From NCBI GenBank assembly GCA_024291935.2, contig JAGTYA010000026.1, forward strand, positions 7,296,001-7,360,000: a DNA stretch of 64,000 nucleotides, given 5' to 3'. The DNA comes from Okapia johnstoni. Taxonomy: Eukaryota; Chordata; Mammalia; Artiodactyla; Giraffidae. The notes beneath the pieces were generated by a model. The model was given only the letters and a program-made list of their open reading frames with translations, had not been told where the DNA came from and ran no database searches. Both the position numbers and the translations under genes were made by a program. Of the stretch, positions 11,241 to 22,364 are shown one piece after another (the first letter of the stretch is position 1; every line of letters begins with the position of its first letter).

Positions 11241-11868
11241 TTGGGGAAACAGTGGAAACAGTGGCTGACTTTATTTTGGGGGGGCTCCAAAATTACTGCA
11301 GATGGTGACTGCAGCCATAGAATTAAAAGATGCTTGCTCCTTGGAAGAAAAACTATGACCAACCTAGACAGCATATTAAAAAGTAGAGACATTACTTTGC
11401 CGACAAAGGTCCATCTAGTCAAGGCTATGGTTTTTCCAGCAGTCATGTATGGATGTAAGAGCTGGACCATAAAGAAAGCTGAGTGCCAAAGAATTGATGC
11501 TTTTGAACTGTGGTATTGGACAAGACTCTTGAGAGTCCCTTGAACTGCAAGGATATCAAACCAGTCCATCCTAAAGGAAATCAGTCCTGAACATTCATTG
11601 GAAGGACTGATGTTGAAGCTGAAGCTTCAATACTTTGGCCACCTGATGCAAAGAACTGACTCAGTGGATAAGATCCTGATTCTGGGAAATATTGAAGGCG
11701 GGAGGAGAAGGGGAGGACAAAGGATGAGATGGTTGGATGGCATCACCAACTCGATGGACATGAGTTTGAACAAGCTCCGGGAGTTGGTGATGGACAGGGA
11801 AGCCTGGTGCGCTGCAGTCCATGGTGTTGCAAATCACTGGACACAATTGAACAACTGAACTGAACTGA
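11241..11868 (+). repeat. BovB LINE 3' portion, second of a tandem pair
   Basis: It starts further upstream in the BovB consensus than its neighbour, so part of the reverse-transcriptase sequence is present twice in direct order (for example 'gcttgctccttgg' near 10,982 and 11,332). It ends with the proper tail 'actgaactgaactgaatg'. The frames at 11,241-11,543 and 11,598-11,858 are its decayed codons. Confidence 0.9.
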
Positions 11869-12112
11869 ATGATACCAATAAAACTGACAAAACTTTGGCA
11901 AGCTGCAATCAAAGTAATTTTTAAAAGAGAAGGCACAAATTAACAATAACACGAATAAAAAGTGAGATACGTTGGACAATAAAAATGCAAAGATGTTATA
12001 AACAACTATATGCCAACTTTTATATTTTATATAATTTATAAAAATAGACAAATCCCTATACAAAAATAAAACTCAGCAAAACTAAGATAAGTAGAAATAT
12101 TAACCCTGAGTA

Positions 12113-12235
12113 GGGACTTCCCCAGTGGTCCAGTGGTTGAGAGTCTGCCTTTCAATGCAGGGGAGGGGGGTTCCATCCCTGGTCAGGGAACTAAGATCCA
12201 TATGCCTCGGGGCGACTAAGCCCTTGAGCCACAAG
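12113..12235 (+). repeat. CHR-type short SINE
   Basis: 'gggacttccccagtggtccagtgg' head, 'gttccatccctgg' B-box-like and 'ctaagatcc' body. Confidence 0.8.
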
Positions 12236-12317
12236 AAAAAGTTTACACAACCAAAATAAAAAAGAAATGCTGATTAATCCTATAATATTAAATTGAATCA
12301 GTAGATAAAATCTTACC

Positions 12318-12541
12318 ACAAAGATGTAGAATGGATAAACAACAAGGTTGCTGTATATAGCACAGAGGACTCTATTCAACATCCTATGATAAGCCATAAT
12401 AGAAAAGAACATTTTGAAAAAAGAATGTGTATATATGTATAACTGAATCATTTTGCTATACACCAGTAGCTAACAAACACAACATTGTAAATCAACTACA
12501 CATCAATAAAAAAAATTTTTTTAATCTTATCACAAAAAAAA
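12318..12541 (+). repeat. Ruminant L1 3' end with poly(A)
   Basis: 'acaacaaggttgctgtatatagcacagagg', later 'gtaaatcaactacacatcaataaaa', followed by an A/T-rich tail. This is the usual 3' end of bovine L1. Confidence 0.75.
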
Positions 12542-12649
12542 GGCCTCAATGGAAACATTCAAAGAACAAGTACTTCTATCTTGTACAAATTCTTACATAA
12601 AAAGAGGGACCTTTCCCACTCACATATCATAAAGGTAGCATCTAACCTG

Positions 12650-12800
12650 TTAAAGGGTAAATTACATTAATTAATTCTCTTATTCTTCACCTTGCATTTT
12701 TGGAATAAATCCAACTCGGGCACAGTGTGTTATCTTGTTTATGTATTACTAGTTCAGTTAATAATTTGCTTAGGTTTTTTACATCCATGTTTATGAGCCT
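12650..12800 (-). repeat. L1 inverted repeat, left arm
   Basis: About 151 bp of L1 ORF2 sequence in antisense. It is the reverse complement, at roughly 85-90% identity by eye, of 13,049-13,199. Shared landmarks include 'cttgcatttttggaataaat' and 'tttttacatc'. Confidence 0.75.
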
Positions 12801-12834
12801 GCAGTATTTTTTTTCTTATGCAGTCCTTTTTAGA

Positions 12835-13048
12835 TTTTGGCTTCCCTTGTGGTTTAGCTGGTAAAGAATCTGCCTGCAATGTGGGAGACCTGGGTTCGAT
12901 CCCCAGGTTGGGAAGATCCCCTCGAGAAGCAAATGGCAACCCACTCCAGTACTCTTGCCTGGAGAATTCCACGGACGGAGGAGCAGGACAGGCTGCAGTC
13001 CATGGAATCGCAGAGTCAGACACGACTGTGCACATAACTTTCACTTTC
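12835..13048 (+). repeat. Bov-tA SINE
   Basis: A tRNA-Glu-derived head ('ggcttcccttgtggtttagc', B-box 'ggttcgatccc') is joined to a Bov-A body ('ccactccagtactcttgcctgg') and ends 'cacgactgtgcacataac'. It sits in the loop of the L1 inverted repeat. Confidence 0.9.
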
Positions 13049-13199
13049 AGGCTCATAAACACAGATGTAAAAAACCAAAGCAAACTATTAAACTGAACCT
13101 AGTAATATATAGACAAGATAAGACATCCTGCCCAAATTGGATTTATTCCAAAAATGCAAGGTTAGGGATAAGAAAATTAATGCAATTTACCCCTTTAAT
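13049..13199 (+). repeat. L1 inverted repeat, right arm
   Basis: The sense-orientation partner of 12,650-12,800. It contains 'ggatttattccaaaaatgca' and 'tttacccctttaata', typical of the L1 ORF2 reverse-transcriptase region. Confidence 0.75.
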
Positions 13200-13639
13200 A
13201 GATGAGAGGAGGAAAAAGGTGCACCATCTCGGTGAATGCCGAGGCTCATCGGGCTGTTCCCAGTGATAAAGACCTCACAAGGCAGAGGGGGACAAGTGGT
13301 TAGAGCAACAGGAGAGGCAGTAGCTGAGATGGGATCAAAATATTGGCAGCTTTATCTGGAGTGCAGTCAATTATACGCACTGAAAAGCAAATCCATTCAA
13401 TGATTAACTGAAACATTTTTGCAAGCATATTTACAATAAAATAACCACTTGGGTTTATGAGAAAAATAAAAGCAAGGTAATGGATTTAAAACCATTTAAT
13501 ATTTAAAAATGATATAATTGGGAATATGGTATCTTGAGGTGGGAGACAGGGAGGTGTGATGGGAGAGAGAAACAGGGAACCAGTGATGTTTCTCAAGTTG
13601 GGTATTTATTTTGATTTCACTCCTTTGCTTAAGTATTTG
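13200..13639. other. Unassigned intergenic stretch
   Basis: No gene is seen. There is some L1-like AT-rich wording near 13,430-13,520, not assigned with confidence. Confidence 0.35.
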
Positions 13640-13842
13640 TTATTGCTCTTGTTTCGTCCCTAAGTCATGTCCAGCTCTTTTGGGACCCCATGGACTGTAG
13701 CCCGCCAGGCTCCTCTGTCCATGGGATTTCCCAGGCAAGAATACTGGAGTGGGTTGCCATTTCCTTTTCCAGGGTATCTTTCCAACGCTGAGATCGAATG
13801 CAGGAGGATTCTTTACCCCTGAGCCACTGGGGAAGCCCTTGC
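13640..13842 (-). repeat. Bov-tA SINE
   Basis: A minus-strand copy ending at the plus-strand head 'ctgagccactggggaagccc', with the Bov-A body ('gcaagaatactggagtggg') at about 13,735-13,755. Confidence 0.88.
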
Positions 13843-13984
13843 TTATGTATATTTGACATCAATTACTTTGTACATGTCAAATATCTCATTATCTTACAAA
13901 GTGAACGCGACATGCCACTTGCAAACCTGCTGTCTCTGGGAAGTCCCATCCTCAAGAACAATTCTACCTTCCACACAGAAGACT

Positions 13985-14110
13985 GGGGCAGGTGGTTCAG
14001 AGATTAAGAATCCATACTTCCACTGCAGGAAGTGTGAGTTGGATCCCTGGTCGGGGAACGAAGATCCCACATGACTGCCGTGCAGCCAGAAAAGAAAAAA
14101 AAAAAATAAT
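13985..14110 (+). repeat. CHR-type short SINE
   Basis: 'ggggcaggtggttcagagatta' head, 'ttggatccctggtcggggaac' and an A-rich tail at about 14,091-14,115. Confidence 0.75.
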
Positions 14111-14904
14111 AATAAAAGAAATACTTAAAAAGAGAAGACGACTGAGGCCACTGAGATCCTTCCCCCGCCCACACTTAATCAAACACTGCCTCCTGGCCCG
14201 TCATAGCTTTAGCCTGTCCACCCTGCCCAGCCCAGCACCACTGTCTTTATCATTCCTTGAGCAGTTGCATCAGCTTCCTGACCACTCTTCCTGCTCCTGC
14301 TGAAGCTCCCCTCCCTCCTCCAGGCTGGTGCTCTGTGCAGATCTGTTCAGCTATCTCCTGCTGAAACCCAGCAGGGTCTTCCTACTGAGCTGGATAAACC
14401 CCAAGTCCTGTAGAGACTGTTGACAGGGCCCTGGGCCACCTGGCACATCAGGCCCCACCCACCTGCTCAGACTCCTTTTCTGCCGTTCTCAGCCTCTCTC
14501 CCCAGGCTCCAGTCTCAGCCTCTCTCCCCAAGCTCCAGTCGTCCTGAGATTCTCTTTGCTTCCTAAAATACAGACTCTCAGGCCAGAGATCTTCCCACTG
14601 ATCTGTATGCCTTTCTCCCTTCTTACCCTCTTATCCTCTTTCGGCTCCATTTTATATGTCACTTCCTCATCCCACTTTTCACTACTCTTTATTACTCATT
14701 ACCAGGTACGGCCTTTGAAAACCTCTGTCTCTTACAATCTCTGTCACTTTATATATCCTTGACTTCCAGCCAAATGCAGAAGATTTCCAGGGAACTCCGA
14801 GGGCTCCATACGGATGGCAAGGCCATCAGATAGAAGGAGTTGGGTTCTCAAATATGCTGAGAGGAAGCCCACCCTTCAACTGCTCCTCAGTCTATCCATG
14901 ACAC
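14111..14904. repeat. L2-like sequence, source of a local duplicate
   Basis: Pyrimidine-rich unique-looking DNA whose middle (about 14,358-14,620) reads like the 3' region of an ancient L2 LINE ('catcaggccccacccacctg'). Inside it a 26-bp unit is repeated exactly in tandem but for one base (14,488-14,513 and 14,514-14,539). The same 260-bp stretch recurs at 15,291-15,510. Confidence 0.5.
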
Positions 14905-15640
14905 CTGGTGTATGAGTTAACTGTTGTTGTGTAAAAATTATCCCAGGACTCTATGGCTTAAAATTTTAAAAATCAATTTATCTCACTGTTCTGTGGGTCA
15001 GGAATTCAGGAGCAATTTAGCTGGGAGGGTCTGACTCACAGTCTCGTGAGATTTGTAGTGAAGCTGGCCAGAGCTGCAGTCATACGAAGGCCTGGCTGGG
15101 GCTGGAGGACTCCCCTTCCCCAGAGGTCACTACCACGGCTGTGGGCCTCAGTTCCTCAGCACCTGGACTTGCCTGTAGGGCTGCTTGAGTGTCTTCCTGC
15201 CATGGCAGCTGGCTTTCTCCAGAGCGATGGATCCAAGACAGAGCAAGCAGGAAGCCAGAGTGCCTTTTGCGATCAGGTCTCTGAAGTCTCTGCTGAAACC
15301 CTGCAGTGTCCTCCCAAAGACCTGGATAAACCCTAAAGGCCTGTAGAGACTGTCATCAGGCCCCACCCACCTCCTCAGACTCCTTTTCGGCCATTCTAGG
15401 CTTCTCTCCCCAAGCTCCAGGCATGCTGGGATTCTCTTTGCTTCCTAAAATACAGACTTGCGGGCCAGAGGTCTTTCCACCGATCCTTATTCCTTTCTCC
15501 CTACCCTCTACTTCATTTTATTCTATTCATTACAAGCCAATCACTGAGTCGGGCTTACATTCAAGGGGAGGGGAATTAGGGTCCACCTCTTGAAATGAGA
15601 GGTATCATGAATGTATGGACTTGTCCCCAAACTACCACAC
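14905..15640 (+). repeat. Old interspersed repeat split by a local duplicate
   Basis: The left part (about 14,910-15,290) runs from 'ttaactgttgttgtgtaaaa' through 'gctgcagtcatacgaaggcc' to 'tctgaagtc'. The right part resumes at about 15,515 with 'ttctattcattacaagcc' and 'acattcaaggggaggggaat'. Together they read as one mammalian interspersed repeat whose family I cannot name safely. The intervening 15,291-15,510 is a copy of 14,358-14,620. Confidence 0.5.
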
Positions 15641-16065
15641 CCAGGAGACTCCATCCCTGGCCGAACACTTCCACCAACTCGGTATCTGCACAGGAGGAGA
15701 AAGCAACTCAGATAACCAGAAGGTTGTTTCACTTTGAACTCAGGACCAGAGGGCCATAAAATTCTCTGGACACGTATGCTTCCTGGTACTCCTACTGCAG
15801 CTCAATACAAAGTTCCTGTTCCCTCTTTCTGAGATAACTAATCCCGGCTTCTCTCCACTCCTCACTTCTCTTTTCCCGCTCCTGTACCTACCTGAATCCA
15901 CATCTATACCCACCTCCAGCTCAGACAGAACTGTCTCTCCACCTTTCAAACACTCAGGATCCTCCTCATCTTCTCCACCTTCTCTACATTTTTTAAAGAA
16001 AATTTAAATAATATTTTTCATTTGGGATCTAAAGTGGGATCTTTAGTTGTGGCATTTGAACTCTT
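15641..16065. other. Unassigned intergenic stretch
   Basis: No recognised repeat and no supported coding region. A 69-codon minus-strand frame at 15,740-15,949 has no domain. Confidence 0.35.
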
Positions 16066-16265
16066 GGGCTTCCCAGGTGGTGCCAGTGGTAATGAACCCG
16101 CCTGCTAATGCAGGAGACATAAGATATGCTGGTTTGACCCCTGGGTCCAGAAGATCCCCTGGAGGAGGGCGTGGCTACCCACTCCAGTATTCTTGCCTGG
16201 AGACTCGCATGGACAGAGGAGCCTGGCAAACTATAGTTGCAAAGAGTTGGACATGACTGAAGCGA
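16066..16265 (+). repeat. Bov-tA SINE with (AC) tail
   Basis: Head 'gggcttcccaggtggtgccag', Bov-A body 'ctccagtattcttgcctgg', end 'ggacatgactgaagcgacaac'. It is followed directly by an (AC)n run at about 16,266-16,288, a common end of Bov-tA copies. Confidence 0.88.
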
Positions 16266-16288
16266 CAACACACACACACACACACACA

Positions 16289-16406
16289 TACACTAACTCT
16301 TAGTTGCAGCTTGTGGGATCTAGCTCCCTGACTAGGTAGGGATCAAAGCCAGGGCCCCTGTATTTGGAGCTCACAGTCTTAGCCACTGAACTACCAAGGA
16401 AGTCCC
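16289..16406 (-). repeat. CHR-type short SINE
   Basis: A minus-strand copy ending at 'ctgaactaccaaggaagtccc'. It directly abuts the (AC)n tail of the Bov-tA copy. Confidence 0.75.
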
Positions 16407-17360
16407 TCCCCTCCCCTAAGAATTTCCCAAAGTCCTCACTTCCCTATGTGTTTCCTTATTTGTCATCTTTTAGTGACTGCATGCTCCAGGAGGGCAGCGA
16501 TTTTTATCTCTTTTGTCCACAAATTCATTCTCTACACTTAGAACAAGGGCTGGCTAATGGTGGCGACTCAGTATATACTTGTTGGATGAATAAAAACCCG
16601 TGGGAGGAGGGAAACTCTTCTAACGGAGGAAGACAGGAGCAAGGGGGAAGCAGGAGGAAAGGTATGTGCCTCAGGTTTCTCGTCCTGGACAAGAAGGCTC
16701 ATGAGGGCAGAAGGTGTCTTTTTGCTCACAGCTGAGTTCCCAACACCCAGCCCCACTCTGACGCGGAACAGGTTCCATACAAGTGTGTTGAGGGGCTGGG
16801 TGCCAACTGATGGCCCAAGCCACACCTTTCTCTGTCTGTGCTAGGCCTTGGCGATGGGTGCTGTCCCTGGACCTGTCCTCTGTATTGTGTGTCCCTTTCA
16901 CTGAACCCCTGGCGGCCCAAGCTGAGCCCTGACGTGGCCTCAGACCTGGCTGCCTGCCCCCTGCAGCGGGCAGAGACTCGGACTTCGGGCCCTGCTCTGC
17001 CCTCCTAGGACACCCAGGCGGTCTAACCCAGTGGTGGCTGTCCCCTGGCTTTGCCCAGAGACTCTTGGGAAGGACACAGCCCCCCGACCCTGCTCGGATT
17101 GGGGGTGGATTCATCACAGACCCTGAGGGAGTTGGGGCCAGACAGTGGGACCTGGTGGCTTGTAGAAGGGCTGTGATGTGTCAGGGAGTCAGACAGTCCC
17201 ACCTCAGCCACTCTCCAGGGTGACTTAGGCTAAGTTCCTTGCCCTCTCTGAGCCGCTGCTTTTTCGTCAATGAAACAAGTTGTCACAGGATTGAGAAGAT
17301 GGACACGTTGCAAAGTATGGAGGGTGAGAGTGGGGCTGTGGGGTCACACTGCCCACTTCA
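16407..17360. other. Unassigned GC-moderate stretch with an L2/MIR-like start
   Basis: About 16,430-16,600 resembles an ancient L2 3' end ('tgctccaggagggcagcgat', 'tgttggatgaataaa'). From 16,600 to 17,360 the DNA is GC-richer and looks unique. Several overlapping minus-strand frames up to 148 codons exist (16,671-17,117), but none shows a domain or good splice context, so I do not call a gene. Confidence 0.4.
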
Positions 17361-17384
17361 TTTATTTATAGAGATTCTCCTTTT

Positions 17385-17623
17385 TAAATTTATTGATTTC
17401 TCTTTAGCCATGCTGGGTCTTCGTCGCGGTACCAGGGCCCTTCGTCGAAGTGACTTCTCTCGTTGCAGAGCACGGGCTCTAGGCTTCACAGTCTTCAGCA
17501 GTTGTGCTACACAGGCTCAGTTGCCACTCGGCATGTGGGATCTTAGTTCCCTGACCAGGGATCAAACCTGTGTCCCCTGCATTGGCAGGTGGATTCTTAA
17601 CCACTGGACCACCAGTGAAGTCC
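17385..17623 (-). repeat. CHR-type long SINE, partial
   Basis: It runs from 'tagccatgctgggtcttcg' to 'actggaccaccagtgaagtccc' on the minus strand, and includes 'gttgcagagcacgggctct'. Confidence 0.85.
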
Positions 17624-17629
17624 CCACAC

Positions 17630-17800
17630 CGCCTGCTTTAAATCCTGACTTTGTCTTCCCCTATTAGCTGTGCAAACCTTGGGCAAGTCACTTAACTTTT
17701 CTGTGCCTCAGTTTCCTCATCTATAAAACAGGCATGAGAGTAGGACCTGCCTCACAGGACTGTTTTGAGGGTTAAACATGTGTGGTAGACAGTCCGAGCT
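17630..17800 (+). repeat. MIR SINE
   Basis: The MIR core is legible at about 17,680-17,730 ('gggcaagtcacttaactt', 'gcctcagtttcctcatctat'). Confidence 0.85.
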
Positions 17801-19065
17801 CAGCATGCACGGGCTGTATAACTATCCTTGCAATTTACAGCACATGTACAGTACTATTTTTTTTTTTTTTTACTCTGAGCCCTGCCCTGATGGAGGTCAC
17901 AGACACTGGAGCAATTACAACATAGGGTCACACAAGACTGTGTTCCCACTGGGTCAATGCCACTGGTGCCAAGATGATGGAGAGACTCACTCAGATTCTT
18001 GGCTGATGCTAGAAAGTGTCTCTGGGTATGTGAGAAGGGTTTTCTGAGCAAATAGGAGACAGAGAGCATCTTACAGAAAGAGGAGCCAAAGAGGAGACAG
18101 CTAGTCTGAGGAATAAGCATATTTCAGGGAATGGGACAAGTTAGTCGGCCACAATACAAAGTGGATCATGTGGAAAAGGGAAGGCAGGCTGGATATAGAT
18201 TGTGCAGGAATCCAAACGCCCAGTTGGGAAGGTCTTTGGCAGAACAGCGAGCGGAAGCGGAAATGTGTGTAGCCGACTGGCTCACTCAGCATCTGTTGCC
18301 GCCTCCTCTCAGCTGCCTTCCTGGACTGCAGAGGCTGGAACAGTAAAAACCACGTGTTCCAGGCACTCCTCCCACAGTTGCAATCATGCCAGACTTATAT
18401 TTAGAGCTGAGTGAAATGGTGGCCCTCCAGGCATCATTTCAGCCACCGTGGTTCTGGCAGGTATGGTGTGGCTTTGGAACCCCTGCACCGCTGAGGCTTC
18501 CACATCTCCAGGTCGCAGTGATCATCTCACTTGAATGGCTGTGGGTGCACTGCCTGTAATAGGCTGCCCCAGTTAGACCTAGCAGGCACCCTGCATTTAT
18601 AAAAATCCCAGCACAGATTATTGCCTCATCCTTCACAAAGCTGTTACTCTTGGGATCCCTGATTCTGCCACAACCTACCACCCCCAGGTTATCAGGTCCA
18701 AGACAGTTCACTTATCCATCCATCACCCATTCTTCTATCCATCTATCCAACCATCCATTTGTTCATTCACTCCTTCAATACTCACTGAGCTCATATTTTT
18801 GTACCAGGCCCTGGAGCTGGGTCTGGGAACAGGGAGACAAACCAGACATGCTGCCAACTACCTGGGTTGTCAATGACTGTAGGGAAAAAAAAAACATCTG
18901 AAACTTAGAGGTTTGCAACAATAACAATCATTTATTTCCTTACCATTTTGCAATTTGGTCAAGGCCTTGCATGAGCCTCACACGTGCACTTCTGCAGGGT
19001 CATTCTAGGAAATCGGAAGAGGCTGGGAGTACTTGGGAGTGTTCCATCAAGAAAGTGGAAGGACA
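17801..19065. other. Unassigned intergenic stretch
   Basis: Mostly unique-looking DNA. A 20-T run lies at about 17,857-17,872 and an imperfect (ATCC)n patch at about 18,715-18,760 beside MIR/L2-like 'tactcactgagctcatat'. Short frames on both strands show no domain. Confidence 0.35.
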
Positions 19066-19350
19066 GGACTTCCCTGATGGTGCAATGGCTAAGATTCCAG
19101 GCTTCCAGTGCATTTTATTGTGCCTGTGTGCTAAGTCACTTCAGTCGAGTCCAGTTCTTTGCGACCCTGGGGACCATAGCCTGCCAGACTCCTCTGTCCA
19201 CGGGATTCTCCAGGCAAGAATACTGGAATGGGTTGCCACACCCTCCTCCAAGGGATCTTCCTGACCCTGGCACCTAACCTGTGCTTCTTACATCTCCTGC
19301 ATTGACAGGTGGGTTCTTTACCACTAGTGCTACCTGGGAAGTCCAGCATT
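19066..19350. repeat. CHR-type short SINE interrupted by Bov-tA
   Basis: A plus-strand CHR head ('aggacttccctgatggtgcaa') stops at about 19,117. A minus-strand Bov-tA follows at 19,118-19,340 and ends 'agtgctacctgggaagtcc'. Confidence 0.75.
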
Positions 19351-19764
19351 CCACTGTATGCATATATAATTTAACCACTTACCTGTTGATAGATGTGTAG
19401 GTTGTTTCTCAATTTTCTCTATTACAAACCCTGCTTTAATAATTCTATGTTAGGATAGGTTCCTAGAACTGGAATTACTGGGTCATTGGTATCTGAATTT
19501 TCTGATTCATTGAAATCTTCAAAATCATTTTATAAATTATTATACAAGTACTAATAAATAGGGTAAAACAGTAATCTCCCCTCACAACACCCTACCCCCA
19601 TTCTCTTTCCTCTAGAGATGTCCATTGTTTAAGAGTGTACCCTTCTTTAATAGGTGCATATAATACATATGTATGTATATAAATATACACACATAGCTTA
19701 TTTGTGTTTACGTAAATGAGATTGCATTTATAACGTTTTTCTAAAAGTTACTTTTTTAAAACAA

Positions 19765-20088
19765 GCATTTATTAATTTATTTTTGGCTATGCTGGGTCTT
19801 CACTGCTGTACACGGTTTTCTCTAGTTGTGGCGGACAGGGGCTACTCTCCAGTTGTGGTGTGCCAGCTTCTCATTGAGGCGGCCTCTCTTGTTGCAGAGC
19901 GTGGGCTCTAGGGCTCAAGGGCTTCCACAGTTGTGGCCCCTGGGCTCAGTAGTTGCAGCTCCCAGGCTCTATCTAGTGCAGAGGCTCAGTAGTTGTGGCG
20001 TAGGGTTGCAGTTGCCCAGATCAGGGATCAAACCCATGTCTCCTGCATTGGCAGGCAGATCCTTTACCACTGAGCCACCAGGGAAGCC
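19765..20088 (-). repeat. CHR-type long tRNA-derived SINE
   Basis: It runs from 'atttatttttggctatgctggg' to 'actgagccaccagggaagccc' on the minus strand. The flanks repeat 'taaaagttactttttta' (19,742-19,758 and 20,090-20,106), a clear target-site duplication of about 16 bp. Confidence 0.92.
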
Positions 20089-20465
20089 CTAAAAGTTACT
20101 TTTTTAACTTCATAAAATGTCTTAGAAATTTTTCTATACCAGGATACACAGATTTACCTCATTCTTATTACTTAAAGAAATATTTCAGATTACAAAAAGA
20201 GAAAAATGTAGGCACACACACATACCCCCCGACCCAGTGCAGGAAAAGAAACACTATAAACACAGCTAAGTATCTCTGTAGGACCATATTGTTCTTATGT
20301 TTCCCCAGTTCCATCCTAAATTTGGGGCAGTTCTTTATACTTTCGCTAATAAGTAAATCTCTACCCATAAACAAAATATCAGAAAGGGTATCATATTCTA
20401 TGTGTTCTTCTGTAGCTTGTTATTTTGATCAACACTTTTTAGAGATTTCTCCATGGTGAATTTGT

Positions 20466-22100
20466 TGTTCTGCTGCTAAGTCATGTCTGACTCTTCGTGA
20501 CCCTATGGACTGCAGCACTCCAGGCTCCTCTGTCCTCCACTATCTCCCAGAGTTGCTCAGATTCACACCCATTGAGTTAGTGATGGTATCTAACCATCTC
20601 ATCCTCTGCCAACCCCTTCTCCTTTTGCTTTCAATCTTTCCCAGCATCAGGGTCTTTTCCAATGAGTCAGCTCTTCACATTAGGTGGCCAAAGATTTGGA
20701 GCTTCAGCTTCAGCAACAGTGCTTCCAATAGATATTCGGGATTGATTTCCTTTAGAATTGACTGGTTTGATCTTTTTGCAGTCGAAGGAACTCTCAAAAG
20801 TCTTCTCCAGCATCACAATTCAAAAGAATCAATTCTTCAATGCTCAGCCTTCTTTACGGACCAGCTCTCAGATCCAGACATGACTACTGGAAAAACTATA
20901 GCTTTGACTGTACAGACCTTTGTCTGCAAAGTGATGTCTCTGCTTTTTAAAACGCTGTCTAGGTTTGTCTCAGCTTTCCTTCCAAGGAGCAAGCATCTTT
21001 TCATTTCATGGCTGCCGTCACCATTTGCAGTGATTTTGGAGCTGCTGCTGCTGCTTAGTCGCTTCAGTCGTGTCCGACTCTGTGCGACCCCATAGACGGC
21101 AGCCCACCAGGCTCCCCCGTCTCTGGGATTCTCCAGGCAAGAACACTGGAGTGGGTTGCCATTTCCTTCTCCAATGCATGAAAGTGAAAAGCGAAAGTGA
21201 AGCCGCTCAGTCGTGTCTGACTCTTCGAGACCCCACGGACTGCAGCCTACCAGGCTCCTCCGTCCATGGGATCTTCCAGGCAAGAGTACTGGAGTGGGGT
21301 GCCATTGCCTTCTCCAGATTTTGGAGCAGAGTCCAAGAAAATAAAATCTTTCACTGCTTCCACTTTCCCCCCTTCTATTTGCCATGAAGTGGTGGGACTG
21401 GACGCCATGATCTTAGTTTTCTGATTGTTGAGTTTTAAGCCAGCTTTTTTCACTCTCCTCTTTAACCCTCAAGAGGCTCTTTAATTCCTCTTCACTTTCT
21501 GCCATTAGAGTGGTATCTTCTGCATATCTGAAGTTGTTGATATTTCTCCCAGAAATCTTGATTCCAGCTTGTGATTCATCCAGCCCAGTATTTCAAATGT
21601 TGTACTCTGCACAGAAGTTAAATAAGCAGGATGACAATATACAGCCTTGTCACATTCCTTTCCCAATTTTGAACAGTTGTTCCACGTAAGGTTCTAACTG
21701 TTGCTTCCTAACCCGCATACAGGTTTCTCAGGAGACAGGTAAGGAGGTCTGGGACTTCCATCTCTTTAAAATTTTTCCACAGTTTGTTGTGAACACAGTC
21801 AAAGGCTTTAGAGTAGTCAATGAAGCAGAAGTAGACGTTTTTCTGGAACTCCCTTGCTTTCTCCATGATCCAACGAATGTTGGCAATTTGATCTCTGTTT
21901 CCGCTGCCTCTTTGAAACCCAGCTTGTACATCTGGAAGTTCTCATTCATGTACTGCTGAAGCCTAGCTTGAAGGATTTTGAGCACCTTGCTAGCATGTGA
22001 AATGAGCACAATTGTAAGGTAGTATTCTTTGGCATTGCTCTTCTTTGGGATTGGAATGAAAATTGACCTTTTCCAGTCCTGTGGTCACTGCTGAGTTTTC
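20466..22100 (-). repeat. BovB LINE, about 1.35 kb, with nested Bov-A2
   Basis: A minus-strand BovB covering the 3' end and much of the reverse-transcriptase region. Motifs in translation include 'KLNNQKTKIMASSPTTSW' and 'KSRDITLQTKVCTVKAIVF', then upstream RT wording near 21,730-22,060. It is decayed by frameshifts. A Bov-A2 copy interrupts it at 21,043-21,316. The 196-codon plus-strand frame at 20,505-21,095 is an antisense shadow. Confidence 0.9.
21043..21316 (-). repeat. Bov-A2 dimeric SINE nested in BovB
   Basis: Two Bov-A units in tandem (each with 'gtgtccgactct/gtgtctgactct' and 'ccaggcaaga.cactggagtggg-like' text), preceded by a (TGC)n run. The target-site duplication GATTTTGGAGC flanks it at 21,032-21,042 and 21,317-21,327. 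Confidence 0.92.
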
Positions 22101-22364
22101 CCTCTGTTCATTTTCAGTGTACAATATTCCATCGCATGATTAAATTACAACTTATTTATGCATTCTCTTCTAAGAATGCCTACTTGGATGTCTCCTCTAC
22201 TTATGAAGACCCACAATGAATATCTCTGTATGTGTCCTTTCTGTACACATGGGAGACTTTCTCAAGGAGTGAAATTGCTAGGTTGAAGGGCAGCTATGTG
22301 TTTAAATCTACCAGATATTGCCAAACCACTCTCCTTTACCTTCTTCCACCAGAGTTACTTTGCT

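Noticed and set aside
12835..13048. tRNA gene (A/B box-like sequence)
   Set aside because: The tRNA-like head belongs to a Bov-tA SINE; the same applies to all other tRNA-like heads in the window.
16930..16938. TGACGTGG, a perfect UPRE core, as a SYVN1 enhancer
   Set aside because: It is nearly 11 kb from the promoter, and an 8-mer is expected by chance in a window this size.
16671..17117. 148-codon minus-strand frame as a possible novel gene
   Set aside because: No domain, low-complexity composition, overlapping frames on the same strand, no splice or poly(A) context.
20505..21095. 196-codon plus-strand frame
   Set aside because: It is the antisense strand of a BovB 3' end running into a Bov-A2 copy. 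The same translation pattern recurs at 7,731-8,240 and other BovB copies.
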